Part shown: positions 45,469-57,684 of the stretch, piece after piece
Numbering within the stretch: position 1 is the stretch's first letter
How the letters are laid out: each line of letters starts with the position of its first letter
Origin: CAVONB01 sp963697205
Lineage (GTDB): Bacteria; Pseudomonadota; Alphaproteobacteria; Rhizobiales; Hyphomicrobiaceae
Direction: 5' to 3'
Assembly: GCA_963697205.1 (NCBI GenBank)
Contig: CAVONB010000006.1
Location: 466,772 to 530,771 of the forward strand
Length of the DNA: 64,000 bases
Made by a program: the position numbers and the translations under genes
Notes under the pieces: model-generated
What the model was told of the DNA's origin: nothing
Database searches by the model: none
Seen by the model: the letters and a program-made list of their open reading frames with translations, nothing else

Positions 45469-46500
45469 CGGCCTGACAGCACGCGCCGGCCCGTCACGTT
45501 TCAAGTGTTCGCCTGTATCCGCTCGGCCACACATCGATCAGGGCGTGTCCGGACCGGCGCGCGAACGCGTTCGGGTCCGGTCGCGCCACGACAGGCGAGA
45601 AAAACACCTGTTCGTGCTCACGCGCGCGGACATGACGCCCACGTGCGATTTGCATAGCTCAGAAACACGCAATGCCTTGATGTGCCGGTTGTTTGGCCGC
45701 CCGCTGGGCCAGCAATGACCGGCCTGCATGGGCGCGCGCGTCACACCACTGCTTATACTCAGCCGCAAGATTGCCGACGTCGCGCCTTGCTTAGACCCAC
45801 CTCACATGGTGCATTACGAATTGCGGAACGTGATTAATGCGGATGTCAAGGGTCCCTTGCCAATTGATCCACATTCTGCAAAGGTGTCGCGTCATTTGAT
45901 GGGGAGGGCAGACAGGTTTTCCGGCGGCGCGAGACGGGCTTAGTCCTTCGAGACAAGTGCGTGGGCGTTCGCCGGACATTGGTTCCCGTAGCGCAGGTCC
46001 GCCGCATCTCCTGATGCTACGGGAAACATGGCCGGTTTTCAGCGGCTGGAGTGGCCTCCTCATTAAGCTGCATCGAACCGGCCTGCCAGGTGGGGAGTCA
46101 ACGCCCTCTTTGACGAGCCACTTGGTTTAGTGACCAGGGTCCGTGACTTGCTCGGAAACATTACCCCGCTGCCGAGTTGGGTGGCGGATCCTGGTCCACT
46201 GCCGCCTGCCGGTGTTTGCCCGCGACACGTTGTTGACGTCCCGCGTGCGCGAGTCGCCTTCCGCTGCCATCGACCATTCAGCCAGAACCCCAGCCAGAAC
46301 AGACGATGTGCTGCCAGTCCCCACCTCACATGGGGCTGAGGAGAACTATTTCGATCGCGGTTTGTCGGCGGCCTGAAAAACACCGCCTGGGATGTTGCCG
46401 AGCCGCACGATGGTGTGCGGCGCAGAGGAATGTGGAGAGCTTGATAGTCGCGACAGACGTCGGGCGCGCTGCATATCCAGCCCGCCCCCGCGTCGTGGCC
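45469..46500. other. Kilobase gene-free stretch with two structured segments
   Basis: No convincing reading frame with a family or ribosome site is found. Two inverted-repeat structures stand out: TTCCCGTAGC/GCTACGGGAA (45983-46025, 23-nt loop) and a long bulged helix at 46129-46200. A decayed gene or a non-coding RNA is possible. No tRNA, rRNA, RNase P or SRP core motif is recognised. Confidence 0.6.
46129..46200. ncRNA. Possible structured RNA
   Basis: AGTGACCAGGGTCCG (46129-46143) pairs with CGGATCCTGGTCCACT (46185-46200) with one bulge and one mismatch. Inside lies a CTCGG/CCGAG helix with a 16-nt loop. The outer helix of about 15 bp is far above chance for this length, but no known RNA family matches and the transcribed strand is unknown. 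Low confidence. Confidence 0.25.
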
Positions 46501-46668
46501 CTACTTGATTTTGGTTTCCTTGAATTCGACGTGCTTGCGTGCGACCGGATCGTACTTCTTGAAAGACAATTTGTCCGTGCTCGTGCGCGGGTTCTTCTTC
46601 GTCACGTAGAAGAAACCCGTGCCGGCCGTGCTCAAAAGCTTGATCTTCTGGGTGACGGGCTTGGCCAT
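46501..46668 (-). CDS. rpmG: 50S ribosomal protein L33
   Basis: A 55-residue protein with the L33 pattern: [38 protein letters not shown]. It has no zinc cysteines, so it is the zinc-independent (C-minus) form common in alphaproteobacteria. Its position behind pleD is the usual alphaproteobacterial order. Confidence 0.97.
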   Translation of the reverse strand: MAKPVTQKIKLLSTAGTGFFYVTKKNPRTSTDKLSFKKYDPVARKHVEFKETKIK

Positions 46669-46793
46669 GGGAACTGTCCAGGTGAGGGTGGCGCGCCGCG
46701 ATCGAACGAAAGCAAAAGCAGCGTGCTCAATGGGTCCAATTTGAACGCAACATATCGTGTGCGTGACGGGTGTCAAGCAACGAGGCCGTGAGC

Positions 46794-47564
46794 TCAGCCC
46801 GTCTCGCCCGAAAGGCTCAACAGCTCGCGTCGGAACGTGCCGTTTCGGTTGTTGTAGAACGGCACGGGCACATCGTCGGCGACCGTCCAGCCGACCTTCA
46901 GCCGGTCGGCGAGGTCCTCCAGCACCACCCGCGTGATGCCCGGCAGATCGAGCGAGCGAACCTGCTCGAAGCTGAACCAGTCAAGGCTCTCCAGCTCTCC
47001 GTCCATCTTGTCGACGCGGTGGGCGATGTGGCTCGCCTCCACGCAGAAAAAACGCGTGTCGTAGCGGCGCGGCCGGCCCGGTGGCGTGACTGCGCGAGCG
47101 AAATAGCTGAGCACGCCCAGCCGCGGCAGGAAGCCCGTCTCGTGGAATTCGCCCCAGCCCTGCGGCGCGGTGCTCGTGGGCGTGCCGCGCGCGCCGATGA
47201 CGAGGCCGGCTTCCTCGAACGTCTCGCGTAGCGCGGCGAGGCCGAGCGCACGAGCGCGTGCCTGGCTCGGTGTGCCCTTCATCTGCAAGAGCAGCTTTCC
47301 GGTCTCCGTCTCGCGCAACTCGTCCGCACTCGGCGCCAGCCGGTCGGTGCGGTCGACCCGGCCGCCGGGAAATACGTACTTGCCGGGCATGAACACCTGC
47401 GTCATGCGGCGCTTGCCCATCAGCACCCGCGGCTCGCCGTGCGTGGCGTCCACTATGATCAGCGTGGACGCGTCGCGAGGCCTGAGCTTGGCGACGGTGG
47501 GAGCAGGCTTCGCCGGTGCGGGCGACATGTCCGGCGCCGCGGCGGCCTCGTCGGACTGGGTCAT
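46794..47564 (-). CDS. NUDIX hydrolase
   Basis: A 256-residue protein with a Pro/Ala-rich start (1-25) and a NUDIX domain. The Nudix box is readable as F-P-G-G-R-V-D, an insertion of about 35 residues, then [11 protein letters not shown]. It resembles NUDT7/19-type CoA or ADP-ribose pyrophosphatases, which share the longer spacing. It lies between rpmG and DUF983 genes, an arrangement kept in many Hyphomicrobiales. Confidence 0.9.
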   Translation of the reverse strand: MTQSDEAAAAPDMSPAPAKPAPTVAKLRPRDASTLIIVDATHGEPRVLMGKRRMTQVFMPGKYVFPGGRVDRTDRLAPSADELRETETGKLLLQMKGTPSQARARALGLAALRETFEEAGLVIGARGTPTSTAPQGWGEFHETGFLPRLGVLSYFARAVTPPGRPRRYDTRFFCVEASHIAHRVDKMDGELESLDWFSFEQVRSLDLPGITRVVLEDLADRLKVGWTVADDVPVPFYNNRNGTFRRELLSLSGETG

Positions 47565-47738
47565 GCGTCGGCACTCCTCAGGAAAGCGGTGGGGCCCAGT
47601 CGTTGGAGCCCAGTGGTGGGACATGAGAGTTGGGCCCGAAGGCCGGAGGTTCGGCGTCACCATACCGGGCCCGCAGCGCCCGGCAACCCCGCCCGGCGCG
47701 GATCTCCCCGGTGCATGTGGCAGGTGCCCGCGCAGCGC

Positions 47739-48188
47739 TCAGGGCGCGACGGGCTCGTCCGCAGACCCACCGAAGCCGTGCATGCGCAGCGCCCATTGCA
47801 GGCCGACCAGCGCGCCCTTGATCCGGGGCAACAGCAACAGCGAAAGGCCAAGTGTCAGCGGCAGCCAGATCGCGGCGTGCACCAGGCTGGACGGCTCATA
47901 GGCCTTCTCCAGCGCCATCGCGCCCGCCACCACGATGTGGCCGACGATGAAGATGGTGAAATAGGGTGGGGCGTCATCAGCGCGCTGGTGGTGCAGCGCT
48001 TCACCGCAGGCACTGCACGTCTCTGCGACCTTGAGGTAGCCGGTATAGAGCGTCCGCGCACCGCAGGCGGGGCAACAATGGCCCGCGCCGCGCCGGATGG
48101 CGAGGCCGGTGTCGCGTGGCGCGCTCAATTCGGCGGTCATGGTGGCGCCAGGCAAGGCCGCGCCGGGGTGGGAGGAGCTTTCGATCAT
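47739..48188 (-). CDS. DUF983 family membrane protein
   Basis: A 149-residue protein. A zinc-ribbon-like segment with two pairs of cysteines (C-C-P-A-C-G and C-S-A-C-G) is followed by H-H-Q-R-A-D-D-A-P-P-Y-F-T-I and two hydrophobic segments, as in DUF983. Start chosen at the ATG giving M-I-E-S-S-S-H; an upstream ATG is possible. Function unknown. Confidence 0.88.
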   Translation of the reverse strand: MIESSSHPGAALPGATMTAELSAPRDTGLAIRRGAGHCCPACGARTLYTGYLKVAETCSACGEALHHQRADDAPPYFTIFIVGHIVVAGAMALEKAYEPSSLVHAAIWLPLTLGLSLLLLPRIKGALVGLQWALRMHGFGGSADEPVAP

Positions 48189-48231
48189 CCCTCTTTCCTG
48201 CCCGCGCCGCGCCGGCCCCGTCAATGGCCTC

Positions 48232-48285
48232 CAGTGCCGCGCCCCCAGTGCCGCGCCCCCAGTGCCATGTCCGAGTGCCGCGCCC
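48232..48285. repeat. Short tandem repeats (14-bp unit)
   Basis: Units of CAGTGCCGCGCCCC occur twice exactly (48232-48245 and 48246-48259), followed by a degenerate CAGTGCCATGTC and a further CGAGTGCCGCGCCCC. They lie upstream of the DUF983 start, between it and the FHA gene end. They look like replication slippage. Confidence 0.7.
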
Positions 48286-48344
48286 CACCCCCGAGGCCCG
48301 CATTCGCCACGGCGGCCCTAGTTGGGAACGCAGGCGACCTGCGC

Positions 48345-49352
48345 TCAGTCGTCGCCGGTCCCGTCGGGGTCGTCGGCCATGGCCTTGCGGCGCTTGGCGT
48401 CGGCCGCCGCGCGCCAGGCTGGCATATCTGCGAACACGCTATCGAGCTGGTCGGCCGCGGTCACACGCAATGCCGGCGGATAAAGGCGCGACGTGGAGAC
48501 GATGTGATTGACGTCGCGAGCCTCGCTGCGCGCGTAGAACCAGGTGCCGCCACCCACGATCAGCATTGGCACCAGCACCGCCGCGACGGCGGCGCGCCGC
48601 CGGCTCAGGTTCGAGGCGTGCGTGAGTTGGAGGTAGAGACCACCCGCCAACGTCAGTCCCACGAGCCACGCCGTCTTGTGCGTCCAGGTCGGCAGCGCCA
48701 GCGCGAACCGGCCAAGGTCGATCAGGCCCTCCGCCACACTGTAGACGATGCCCGTGCCGAGCATGATCGCGGCATGCGTCAGCCAGCGCCACTCCCCGAG
48801 CATCACGCGCGACAGCAGTGACCAGACCGAGACCCATGCGATCGTGAAAGCCGCCATGATTGCGAGCGCCGTGACGATCGTATCGGTCAGCTGCTGCGGC
48901 GCGCCGAGCCAGCTTTCGTAGATCATGTCGCCGGACGCGAGCAGGGCGGCTGCCCCCGCGAGCCAGCCGGGATGGCGCACCAGTGCATCGAGCGGCGTCC
49001 CGTCGGGAACCTCCGGGGCCAGCACGTCGCGCGTCGTGCGGATGCGCAATCGGGTCGCGCCGACCTGCAACGTGTCGCCGGCAAATTCGAGGTCGCGCGC
49101 GCCGCGGTGGCGATGGCCGCCGATCAAGATGCCGTTGAGCGAGCCCAGGTCAGTAACCGCGAGTCGCCCGTCCTCCAGCACGTCGATGGCGGCATGCAAT
49201 GGCGCGGCGTGAATGTCGTCCAGAGTGACATCGGCGGCGACGCTGCGCCCGACCGTGAAGCGGCGCTGGCTCTCGTCGAGCCGCACACGCTCGCGAACGA
49301 GCGCGCGCCCGTGCCGGTCGTGGGCCTCCACCAGGATGACGATCGCGCTCAT
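48345..49352 (-). CDS. FHA-domain membrane protein
   Basis: A 335-residue protein. Residues 1-108 form an FHA (phosphothreonine-binding) domain with F-T-V-G-R-S, L-H-A-A-I and D-L-G-S-L-N-G-I. About six membrane segments follow (130-265), then a periplasmic or cytoplasmic tail with R-L-Y-P-P-A-L. Its ATG overlaps the stop of the upstream protease gene (ATGA), so the two are translationally coupled and probably work together. No kinase or phosphatase is nearby. Confidence 0.82.
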   Translation of the reverse strand: MSAIVILVEAHDRHGRALVRERVRLDESQRRFTVGRSVAADVTLDDIHAAPLHAAIDVLEDGRLAVTDLGSLNGILIGGHRHRGARDLEFAGDTLQVGATRLRIRTTRDVLAPEVPDGTPLDALVRHPGWLAGAAALLASGDMIYESWLGAPQQLTDTIVTALAIMAAFTIAWVSVWSLLSRVMLGEWRWLTHAAIMLGTGIVYSVAEGLIDLGRFALALPTWTHKTAWLVGLTLAGGLYLQLTHASNLSRRRAAVAAVLVPMLIVGGGTWFYARSEARDVNHIVSTSRLYPPALRVTAADQLDSVFADMPAWRAAADAKRRKAMADDPDGTGDD

Positions 49353-50659
49353 GGGGCCCACTCCATCGCCGCGAGATAGCGTCGAGCGAAGTCCACGCCG
49401 GCGTCGAAGTCGAGGCCGAAGATGTCGAGCTGGCTGACGAAGCCCTGGCTATCGCCGTTGAGACTGACCACGCGCAGCGTGAAATCGTAGAGCCCTTCGA
49501 GCTTGCGGTACGCCCGAACGCACATCAGCGTGTGCGCTTCGAAGCCTTTCAGCGCCACGTTGCGGTCCTGGCAGGCGTAGGGTGCGACGTGGCGTTTGGA
49601 GCCGTAGCTGCCGCCGCTCGCTGCCTGGCCCGACAGCCGCTTGGCAAACCGCCACGCGCCGAGCTTCTCCGTCGACAGTACCGCGTGCGAGAAGCGGATG
49701 TCGCCGGCATAAAGGCCTTGCTGCAGGTAGAGCCCGGCCTTGGCCGAGCACACGATGCGCACCGACTGGACCGGCTCGCTGGCGTCGACGCTGCCGTTGG
49801 CATTGCAGTCGACGAAGGGCGCCAGCTTGGCGGGCAGCGTATAGCCGGAGGTCTTCTCGGTGGAGATCGGGCCCGCCAGCGCCCCTGTCAGTGCGGCGGA
49901 ATGCTCTCGCATCTGCGCGCTGACGTTGGCCTTCAGCGTCTCTGCGGTCACGTTCCCATCTCGTGCGATTTCCACGAGCGGCGCGATGTGCGCCGCCGGG
50001 ACGAGGAAGCTGACCAGCTGTTGGAAGATGTAGCCCGACACATTGACGCCGATCAGCTCGGCGTTGGCGTTCAGCGCCGGGCCACCGGACATGCCGCCGT
50101 TAACCGCACCGGAATAGTGGATGCGCGGATTGAAGCTGTCCTCCACGAGGCCGTTCGAGATGCCCTCTGTGATGGTCAGTCCGACGTCGAGTGGAAAGCC
50201 GACGGCGTAGGCGCGGTCGCCCTTCGTCAGCGGTGCCGTGGCCACGGCAATGGGGGCCGGTGCATGGCCCTCGGCGGCGACGATGGCCAGGTCGTGGCGC
50301 ACGTCGACGGCGCGCACGGTGACCGGGCCCGTCTTGCCGTCGGGCGTATGGAACTCCAGCCGGTACTTGTCGGGATGCTGCAGCGTCTCGGCGACGACGT
50401 GGTAGTTCGTCACGAACATCCCGCCCGCCTCGATCGCAAAGCCGGTCCCGTGAAACGCCTTCGCCGTGTTACTGCCGAGATAGCCGCGGATCTGCACGAC
50501 GGCGGGCTTGACGCGCGCCAGCACGGCGCTGGCCGCCAGCGACTTGCCGGGCAGCATCATCGATGTCGGTGTGGCCTGAGCCGCCGGCTGAGCCCGGGCC
50601 GGAAGCGCCGTCCACATCAAGAGGCTCGCCAGCAGGATCGTGCGGACGCGTTGCGACAT
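49349..50659 (-). CDS. Trypsin-like (S1C) serine protease, exported
   Basis: A 436-residue protein with a signal peptide (cleavage after A-R-A near residue 23). The protease domain carries the triad as T-N-Y-H-V-V (His), R-H-D-L-A-I-V (Asp) and G-G-M-S-G-G-P-A-L (Ser). No PDZ domain follows; instead there is a C-terminal module of about 170 residues with four cysteines (D-C-N-A-N, I-V-C-S, Y-A-C-Q, L-M-C-V) of unknown fold. Its ATGA overlap with the FHA gene implies a joint function. Confidence 0.87.
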   Translation of the reverse strand: MSQRVRTILLASLLMWTALPARAQPAAQATPTSMMLPGKSLAASAVLARVKPAVVQIRGYLGSNTAKAFHGTGFAIEAGGMFVTNYHVVAETLQHPDKYRLEFHTPDGKTGPVTVRAVDVRHDLAIVAAEGHAPAPIAVATAPLTKGDRAYAVGFPLDVGLTITEGISNGLVEDSFNPRIHYSGAVNGGMSGGPALNANAELIGVNVSGYIFQQLVSFLVPAAHIAPLVEIARDGNVTAETLKANVSAQMREHSAALTGALAGPISTEKTSGYTLPAKLAPFVDCNANGSVDASEPVQSVRIVCSAKAGLYLQQGLYAGDIRFSHAVLSTEKLGAWRFAKRLSGQAASGGSYGSKRHVAPYACQDRNVALKGFEAHTLMCVRAYRKLEGLYDFTLRVVSLNGDSQGFVSQLDIFGLDFDAGVDFARRYLAAMEWAP

Positions 50660-50976
50660 GACACCTCGGCCTGGCTCTCGGTTCGCCACCGCCCGTCGGT
50701 CGCGGGAGGAGACGGTCAGGATGGACAGCGGCCCGGACAGTCTATCCGGCGCTGGGCAAGAAACCGTAAAGTCGCCGTGACCGCGTAGGACGCGGCCCCG
50801 TACCCTGTCAGCTTGGCCAGCCAATGCGGCGAATTGCCGGGTATCGGCCAGCCAGGCGGCGGCCCCGTGGCGCGACCGGCAGGCCGGCGGGGCGGTCGCC
50901 TGTTGACATGACCTCGTGTTGCATTGCCGCCCGCGGGCCGTTGGCCTACATACGGGGGCGCAGGAGCAAGGCACTC

Positions 50977-54051
<3,075 letters not shown>

Positions 54052-54063
<12 letters not shown>

Positions 54064-54193
54064 GGGATGGGCCGTTCCGCGCTGGCGGCCGGCTCCCCGC
54101 AGGGGAGTCGCCAGCGCATCGAGAAAGCGCCTGCGGCGCTTGCGGGACCAGTCCCGCACCCCGCTGGCGGGACACCCGCCAGACCACCCGTTT
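54052..54193 (+). repeat. Left copy of a 142-bp direct repeat (type C + type A elements)
   Basis: It begins inside the last codons of uvrA (GCGGCGGAGTAG) and includes the type C hairpin (54079-54117) and a type A element with TGCGGGAC/GTCCCGCA and CTGGCGGG-ACA-CCCGCCAG stems before ACCACCCG and six T. It recurs with about four differences at 54814-54956. Confidence 0.85.
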
Positions 54194-54289
54194 TTTGAGA
54201 CTTTGCCAAGCTCGACGGGGATTTGTTCGTGCACTAGCATTCCATCAGGATGATACGGCACGGCTGCAAGGTGGCGACGGAGGGGCAGC

Positions 54290-54610
54290 TTGAGCGACAC
54301 GCTATCAAAGGTTCAAGCACTGGTTGGCGCTGGGAGCACCCTCCTCTCACAGCACGCCTATGATCGCCTTGCCTCAGCTGGTATCACTGCACAAGAGGTC
54401 GAGGCCGGTGTAGCCGAGGCGATCGAGGTGGAGGATTATCCCGACTTTCATAAGGGTCCGAGCGTCTTGGTGTTGCAGCATGATGCGACAGGTGGTGCGC
54501 TGCACGTGGTCTGGGGTATCCGCAAAGGAACATCCGGGCCAGCCGTGGTGGTAACTGCCTATCGACCCGATCCCTCGCTCTGGAGCACCGATTTCAGGAG
54601 CCGCCTATGA
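54290..54610 (+). CDS. DUF4258 protein, toxin-like member of a two-gene cassette
   Basis: A 106-residue protein with a DUF4258 domain: L-S-Q-H-A-Y-D-R-L near the start, [10 protein letters not shown] and L-H-V-V-W-G-I, then [10 protein letters not shown] near the end. DUF4258 proteins have a RelE/Barnase-like layout and frequently pair with a small partner, as here; activity as a toxin is an inference. The start (TTG or GTG alternatives nearby) follows GGGGCAGC. Its stop overlaps the start of the next gene (ATGA). Confidence 0.78.
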   Translation: MSDTLSKVQALVGAGSTLLSQHAYDRLASAGITAQEVEAGVAEAIEVEDYPDFHKGPSVLVLQHDATGGALHVVWGIRKGTSGPAVVVTAYRPDPSLWSTDFRSRL

Positions 54611-54825
54611 AGGCCCGAAAGACCATGAAGCTGATCCACGAAGGTCGGTATGCCGCCGAGGTCGAGATCGATCTGCTCGAGGAGGACCACGAGTGGGCGC
54701 CGTACATTTCGATGTCGGACGCGAAGAAGCTCGACGAGGTGCGGGCGGCGCTGCGCCGCGGCGATCTCAAGGCGGCGGCGGCGCTTGCAAAGGTCTACGA
54801 GTTGAAGCCTATCGCGGCGGAGTAG
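54607..54825 (+). CDS. Small partner of the DUF4258 protein (putative antitoxin)
   Basis: A 72-residue acidic-helical protein with M-K-L-I-H-E-G-R-Y-A-A-E-V-E-I-D, W-A-P-Y-I-S and the helix V-R-A-A-L-R-R-G-D-L. It is coupled to the upstream gene through an ATGA overlap. Proteins of this type regularly accompany DUF4258 genes. Its last codons (A-A-E-stop) belong to the right copy of the flanking repeat. No DNA-binding motif is obvious. Confidence 0.7.
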   Translation: MKARKTMKLIHEGRYAAEVEIDLLEEDHEWAPYISMSDAKKLDEVRAALRRGDLKAAAALAKVYELKPIAAE

Positions 54826-54956
54826 GGGATGGGCCGTTCCGCGCTGGCGGCCGGCTCCCCGCAGGGGAGTCGCCAGCGCATCGAGAAAGCGCCTGACGGC
54901 GCTTGCGGGACCAGCCCCGCACGCCGCTGGCGGGACACCCGCCAGACCACCCGTTT
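54814..54956 (+). repeat. Right copy of the 142-bp direct repeat
   Basis: Same content and orientation as 54052-54193, 762 bp away. It includes the type C hairpin (54841-54879) and the type A element, ending ACCACCCGTTTCTT. One insertion (CCTGACGGC for CCTGCGGC) and a few substitutions separate the copies. It begins inside the last codons of the small partner gene. Confidence 0.85.
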
Positions 54957-55106
54957 CTTCTGGTTTGCGGAGTGGAGCGGACCTGTGCACGTGCAGCGTT
55001 CGCGTTTGCCGCGACATTCGTTTTTGACCCCGAGCCGACATCGTGCCGGTGAGCAACACTGCTGTTGCATCGCGTGATGCCTGCCACTGCCGTGAGGCTG
55101 CCAGCC

Positions 55107-57488
55107 TCAAAACTTGCCCAAAGCTTTCAGCAAACGTGCCGGCGTAATCGGCGTCTGGGCGATGAAGGTCCCGAGAGGTGACAGTGCATCGTTGACGGCG
55201 TTAAGCACCGCTGCCGGGGCGCCAGCGGTTCCCGCTTCTCCGGCACCCTTGGCGCCGAGTTCCGATTCCCGTGTCGGCGTCTCCACGTGGGCCACAACGA
55301 AGTCGGGCAGCTCGGCGGCCATCGGAACGAGATAGTCGGCCATGTTGCCGTTCAGCATCTGGCCGTTGGCGTCGTAAATGCACTCTTCATCGAGGACTCC
55401 GCCGAGGCCCTGCACGATGCTGCCGCGCATCTGCTCTTCAGCGAGCAATTTGTTGATGACCCGGCCACAGTCCTCGACGCCCCAGTAATTGAGCAGCCGT
55501 AGGAACCCCGTCTCGGTGTCGACCTCGACGGCGGCCGCATGGAACGAGTTCGTGAACGCGACCGGGTACTGGCGCGGCACGTAATAGTGCGTCGCCATCA
55601 GCTCAGGGCGTAGATCTGCCGGCAGCGTATCGGGCCGGAAAAACGCGATCCGGGCGACTTCTTCGATCGGCAGCCTAACCGCACCGCTTATGCGATCGAC
55701 GATCTTGCCATCGCGGATATCGAGGGCCTCGGTGGGGGCCTGCAGCAACGAGCCCGCGATCTTCAAGACGCTGCCACGCAGCTTCTTGCCGGCTTGGAGG
55801 GCAGCCTCACCTGCGATGCCGGCGCCGCCCGAGCCGCCAGCGCCCCAGCCCGCGGGGGTGTTGTCGGTGTCACCGCTGATGACCTGGACGCGCGCCGGTG
55901 CAATACCGAAGGCGCTCGCTGTGATTTGTGCGATGATCGCTTCGCTGCCCTGGCCTTGTTCAGTAAGGCTCGTCTGTACGACGAGGTTGCCTTCCGGATC
56001 GAGCCGCGTCACGGCGCCATACTGGGACGTGATCCGCGCGCCACCCTGGCCGTAGGTTGCGGCCCCCGGATTGGTCAGTTCGACAAGGCAGGAAAAACCG
56101 ATCCCGCGGTAGATGCCCTTCTGGCGCAGTGCGTGCTGCTCGCGGCGGAAGGCATCGTAATCGAAAAGACCCAGCAGCTTGTCGAGCGAAGCGTGATGGG
56201 ACAGGCCCTCGAACCGGATGCCTGTGATTCCCTCACAGGGATATGCATCGTCCGGTATCAGATTGCGACGCCGGACCGCCACCGGATCCATGCCGAGCTT
56301 GCGCGCGGCGTCCTCGACGAGGCATTCCGCAACGGCCGTTGCGATCGGGTGGCCGACGGCGCGATATTGGCTCATCATCATCTTGTTCTGGAAGACGACG
56401 CGGGCCCGGGCACGATAGTTCTGATGGCGATAGGGTCCGCCGGTGTAGTTGAGCACCTGGATCGCCTCGAGCGCGCTGGTACGTGGGTACATGGAATAAG
56501 GTCCCACTCCTGCCAGGTCGTCCATGTCGATCGCCAGTAATTCGCCGTCGGCAGTAAACGCCATCCTCGCGTGAACGCGATGGTCGCGGGTATGGATATC
56601 GCTAACGAACGCCTCCAATCGATCGGCGATGAACTTAACGGGCCTCTGCAGGAGCATCGCAATCGCTGCGGTGGCGATTTCGTCCGGATAAAGATGCCCC
56701 TTGATGCCGTAGGCGCCGCCGACGTCACCGCAGACGATGCGCACGTGATGGCTCGGCAAATCCAGATGCCGCGCGAAGATATCCTGCACCATGCTCGGCG
56801 CCTGGTGAGAATGATAGACTGTCAGCCGATGCTCGGTGCTGCGATAGTCGGCGATCAGTCCGCGTGGCTCAAGGGTGACGCCGGTATGACGGCCAAAGCG
56901 AAAGGTCCGCTCGACCGTCACTGCGGCCCGGGCAAACGCAGCGTCGACATCGCCTTTATCGTGGTTGCCCTCAAAAGCGAGATTGTCGCCAAGCTCAGGA
57001 TGCAGGACTAGCGTCTGGGGATCGAGTGCCGTCTCGGGATCGGCCACGACGGGGAGCTCCTGCCACTCGACGCAGAGCAGTTCAATGGCGTCCTCGGCCT
57101 CGGCGCGGCTGTTGGCGACAACGGCGACGACGGGCTCGCCCTGCCAGCACGCGCGATCGAGCGCCAGTGGATGCTGCGGCGCCGACTTCAACCCCTTCAT
57201 ATGGGTCAGCACGCCGACCCAGGGCTTGCAGTGACGGGCCAATTCCTGGCCCCCGAAGATGCGCACGACGCCGGGGCTCTTGGAGGCCGCAGTCGCGTCG
57301 ATCGATACGATGCGGGCGTGCGCATAGGGCGAGCGGTAGAAGGCGACATGCACCATGCGCGGCAGCTTGATGTCGTCGACGAAGCGCCCCTGACCGGCCA
57401 GTAGGCGCTTGGCATTGGCGCGGGTCGTCGGCTGGCCGATCAGCGTATCGGGCCTCGAAGCGACGTCGTTCTCGGTGGCCTCATTCAT
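55107..57488 (-). CDS. Molybdenum hydroxylase large (Mo-cofactor) subunit
   Basis: A 793-residue xanthine dehydrogenase-family large subunit. The N-terminal hammerhead domain begins R-L-L-A-G-Q-G-R-F-V-D-D-I; the Mo-binding domain has G-D-V-G-G-A-Y-G, Y-R-A-V-G-H-P-I-A and the C-terminal catalytic glutamate in G-A-K-G-A-G-E-A-G. It lacks the Cys-containing A-Y-x-C-S-F-R loop of aerobic CO dehydrogenase, so CO oxidation is unlikely; an aldehyde or N-heterocycle hydroxylase is expected. The start at 57488 has AGGAAG upstream. The partner subunits are encoded divergently. Confidence 0.92.
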   Translation of the reverse strand: MNEATENDVASRPDTLIGQPTTRANAKRLLAGQGRFVDDIKLPRMVHVAFYRSPYAHARIVSIDATAASKSPGVVRIFGGQELARHCKPWVGVLTHMKGLKSAPQHPLALDRACWQGEPVVAVVANSRAEAEDAIELLCVEWQELPVVADPETALDPQTLVLHPELGDNLAFEGNHDKGDVDAAFARAAVTVERTFRFGRHTGVTLEPRGLIADYRSTEHRLTVYHSHQAPSMVQDIFARHLDLPSHHVRIVCGDVGGAYGIKGHLYPDEIATAAIAMLLQRPVKFIADRLEAFVSDIHTRDHRVHARMAFTADGELLAIDMDDLAGVGPYSMYPRTSALEAIQVLNYTGGPYRHQNYRARARVVFQNKMMMSQYRAVGHPIATAVAECLVEDAARKLGMDPVAVRRRNLIPDDAYPCEGITGIRFEGLSHHASLDKLLGLFDYDAFRREQHALRQKGIYRGIGFSCLVELTNPGAATYGQGGARITSQYGAVTRLDPEGNLVVQTSLTEQGQGSEAIIAQITASAFGIAPARVQVISGDTDNTPAGWGAGGSGGAGIAGEAALQAGKKLRGSVLKIAGSLLQAPTEALDIRDGKIVDRISGAVRLPIEEVARIAFFRPDTLPADLRPELMATHYYVPRQYPVAFTNSFHAAAVEVDTETGFLRLLNYWGVEDCGRVINKLLAEEQMRGSIVQGLGGVLDEECIYDANGQMLNGNMADYLVPMAAELPDFVVAHVETPTRESELGAKGAGEAGTAGAPAAVLNAVNDALSPLGTFIAQTPITPARLLKALGKF

Positions 57489-57684
57489 TTCATACTTCCT
57501 CATCTCGATCGCCCGCAGTGTGCCTGCGCCGCCGCTTCGATCTGCGCGTCATACGGTAGGGGGCGGACCCAAGGATCGCAAGGCTGCGCACTTGGATTCA
57601 GCCCATCGTTCATGTTGGCCAATGTCATAAAGGGTGCCACAATGAGATGGATCGCCTGCAACCGTCAGGACGCGGAGGGCAAGA

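Noticed and set aside
46063..46383. Minus-strand frame of 106 codons between pleD and rpmG
   Set aside because: No ribosome site, no family likeness and low-complexity basic composition; it overlaps the structured segment at 46129-46200.
48232..48285. Possible CRISPR-like repeat array
   Set aside because: The 14-bp units are directly adjacent without spacers; this is a simple tandem repeat. No CRISPR array or cas gene is seen in the window.
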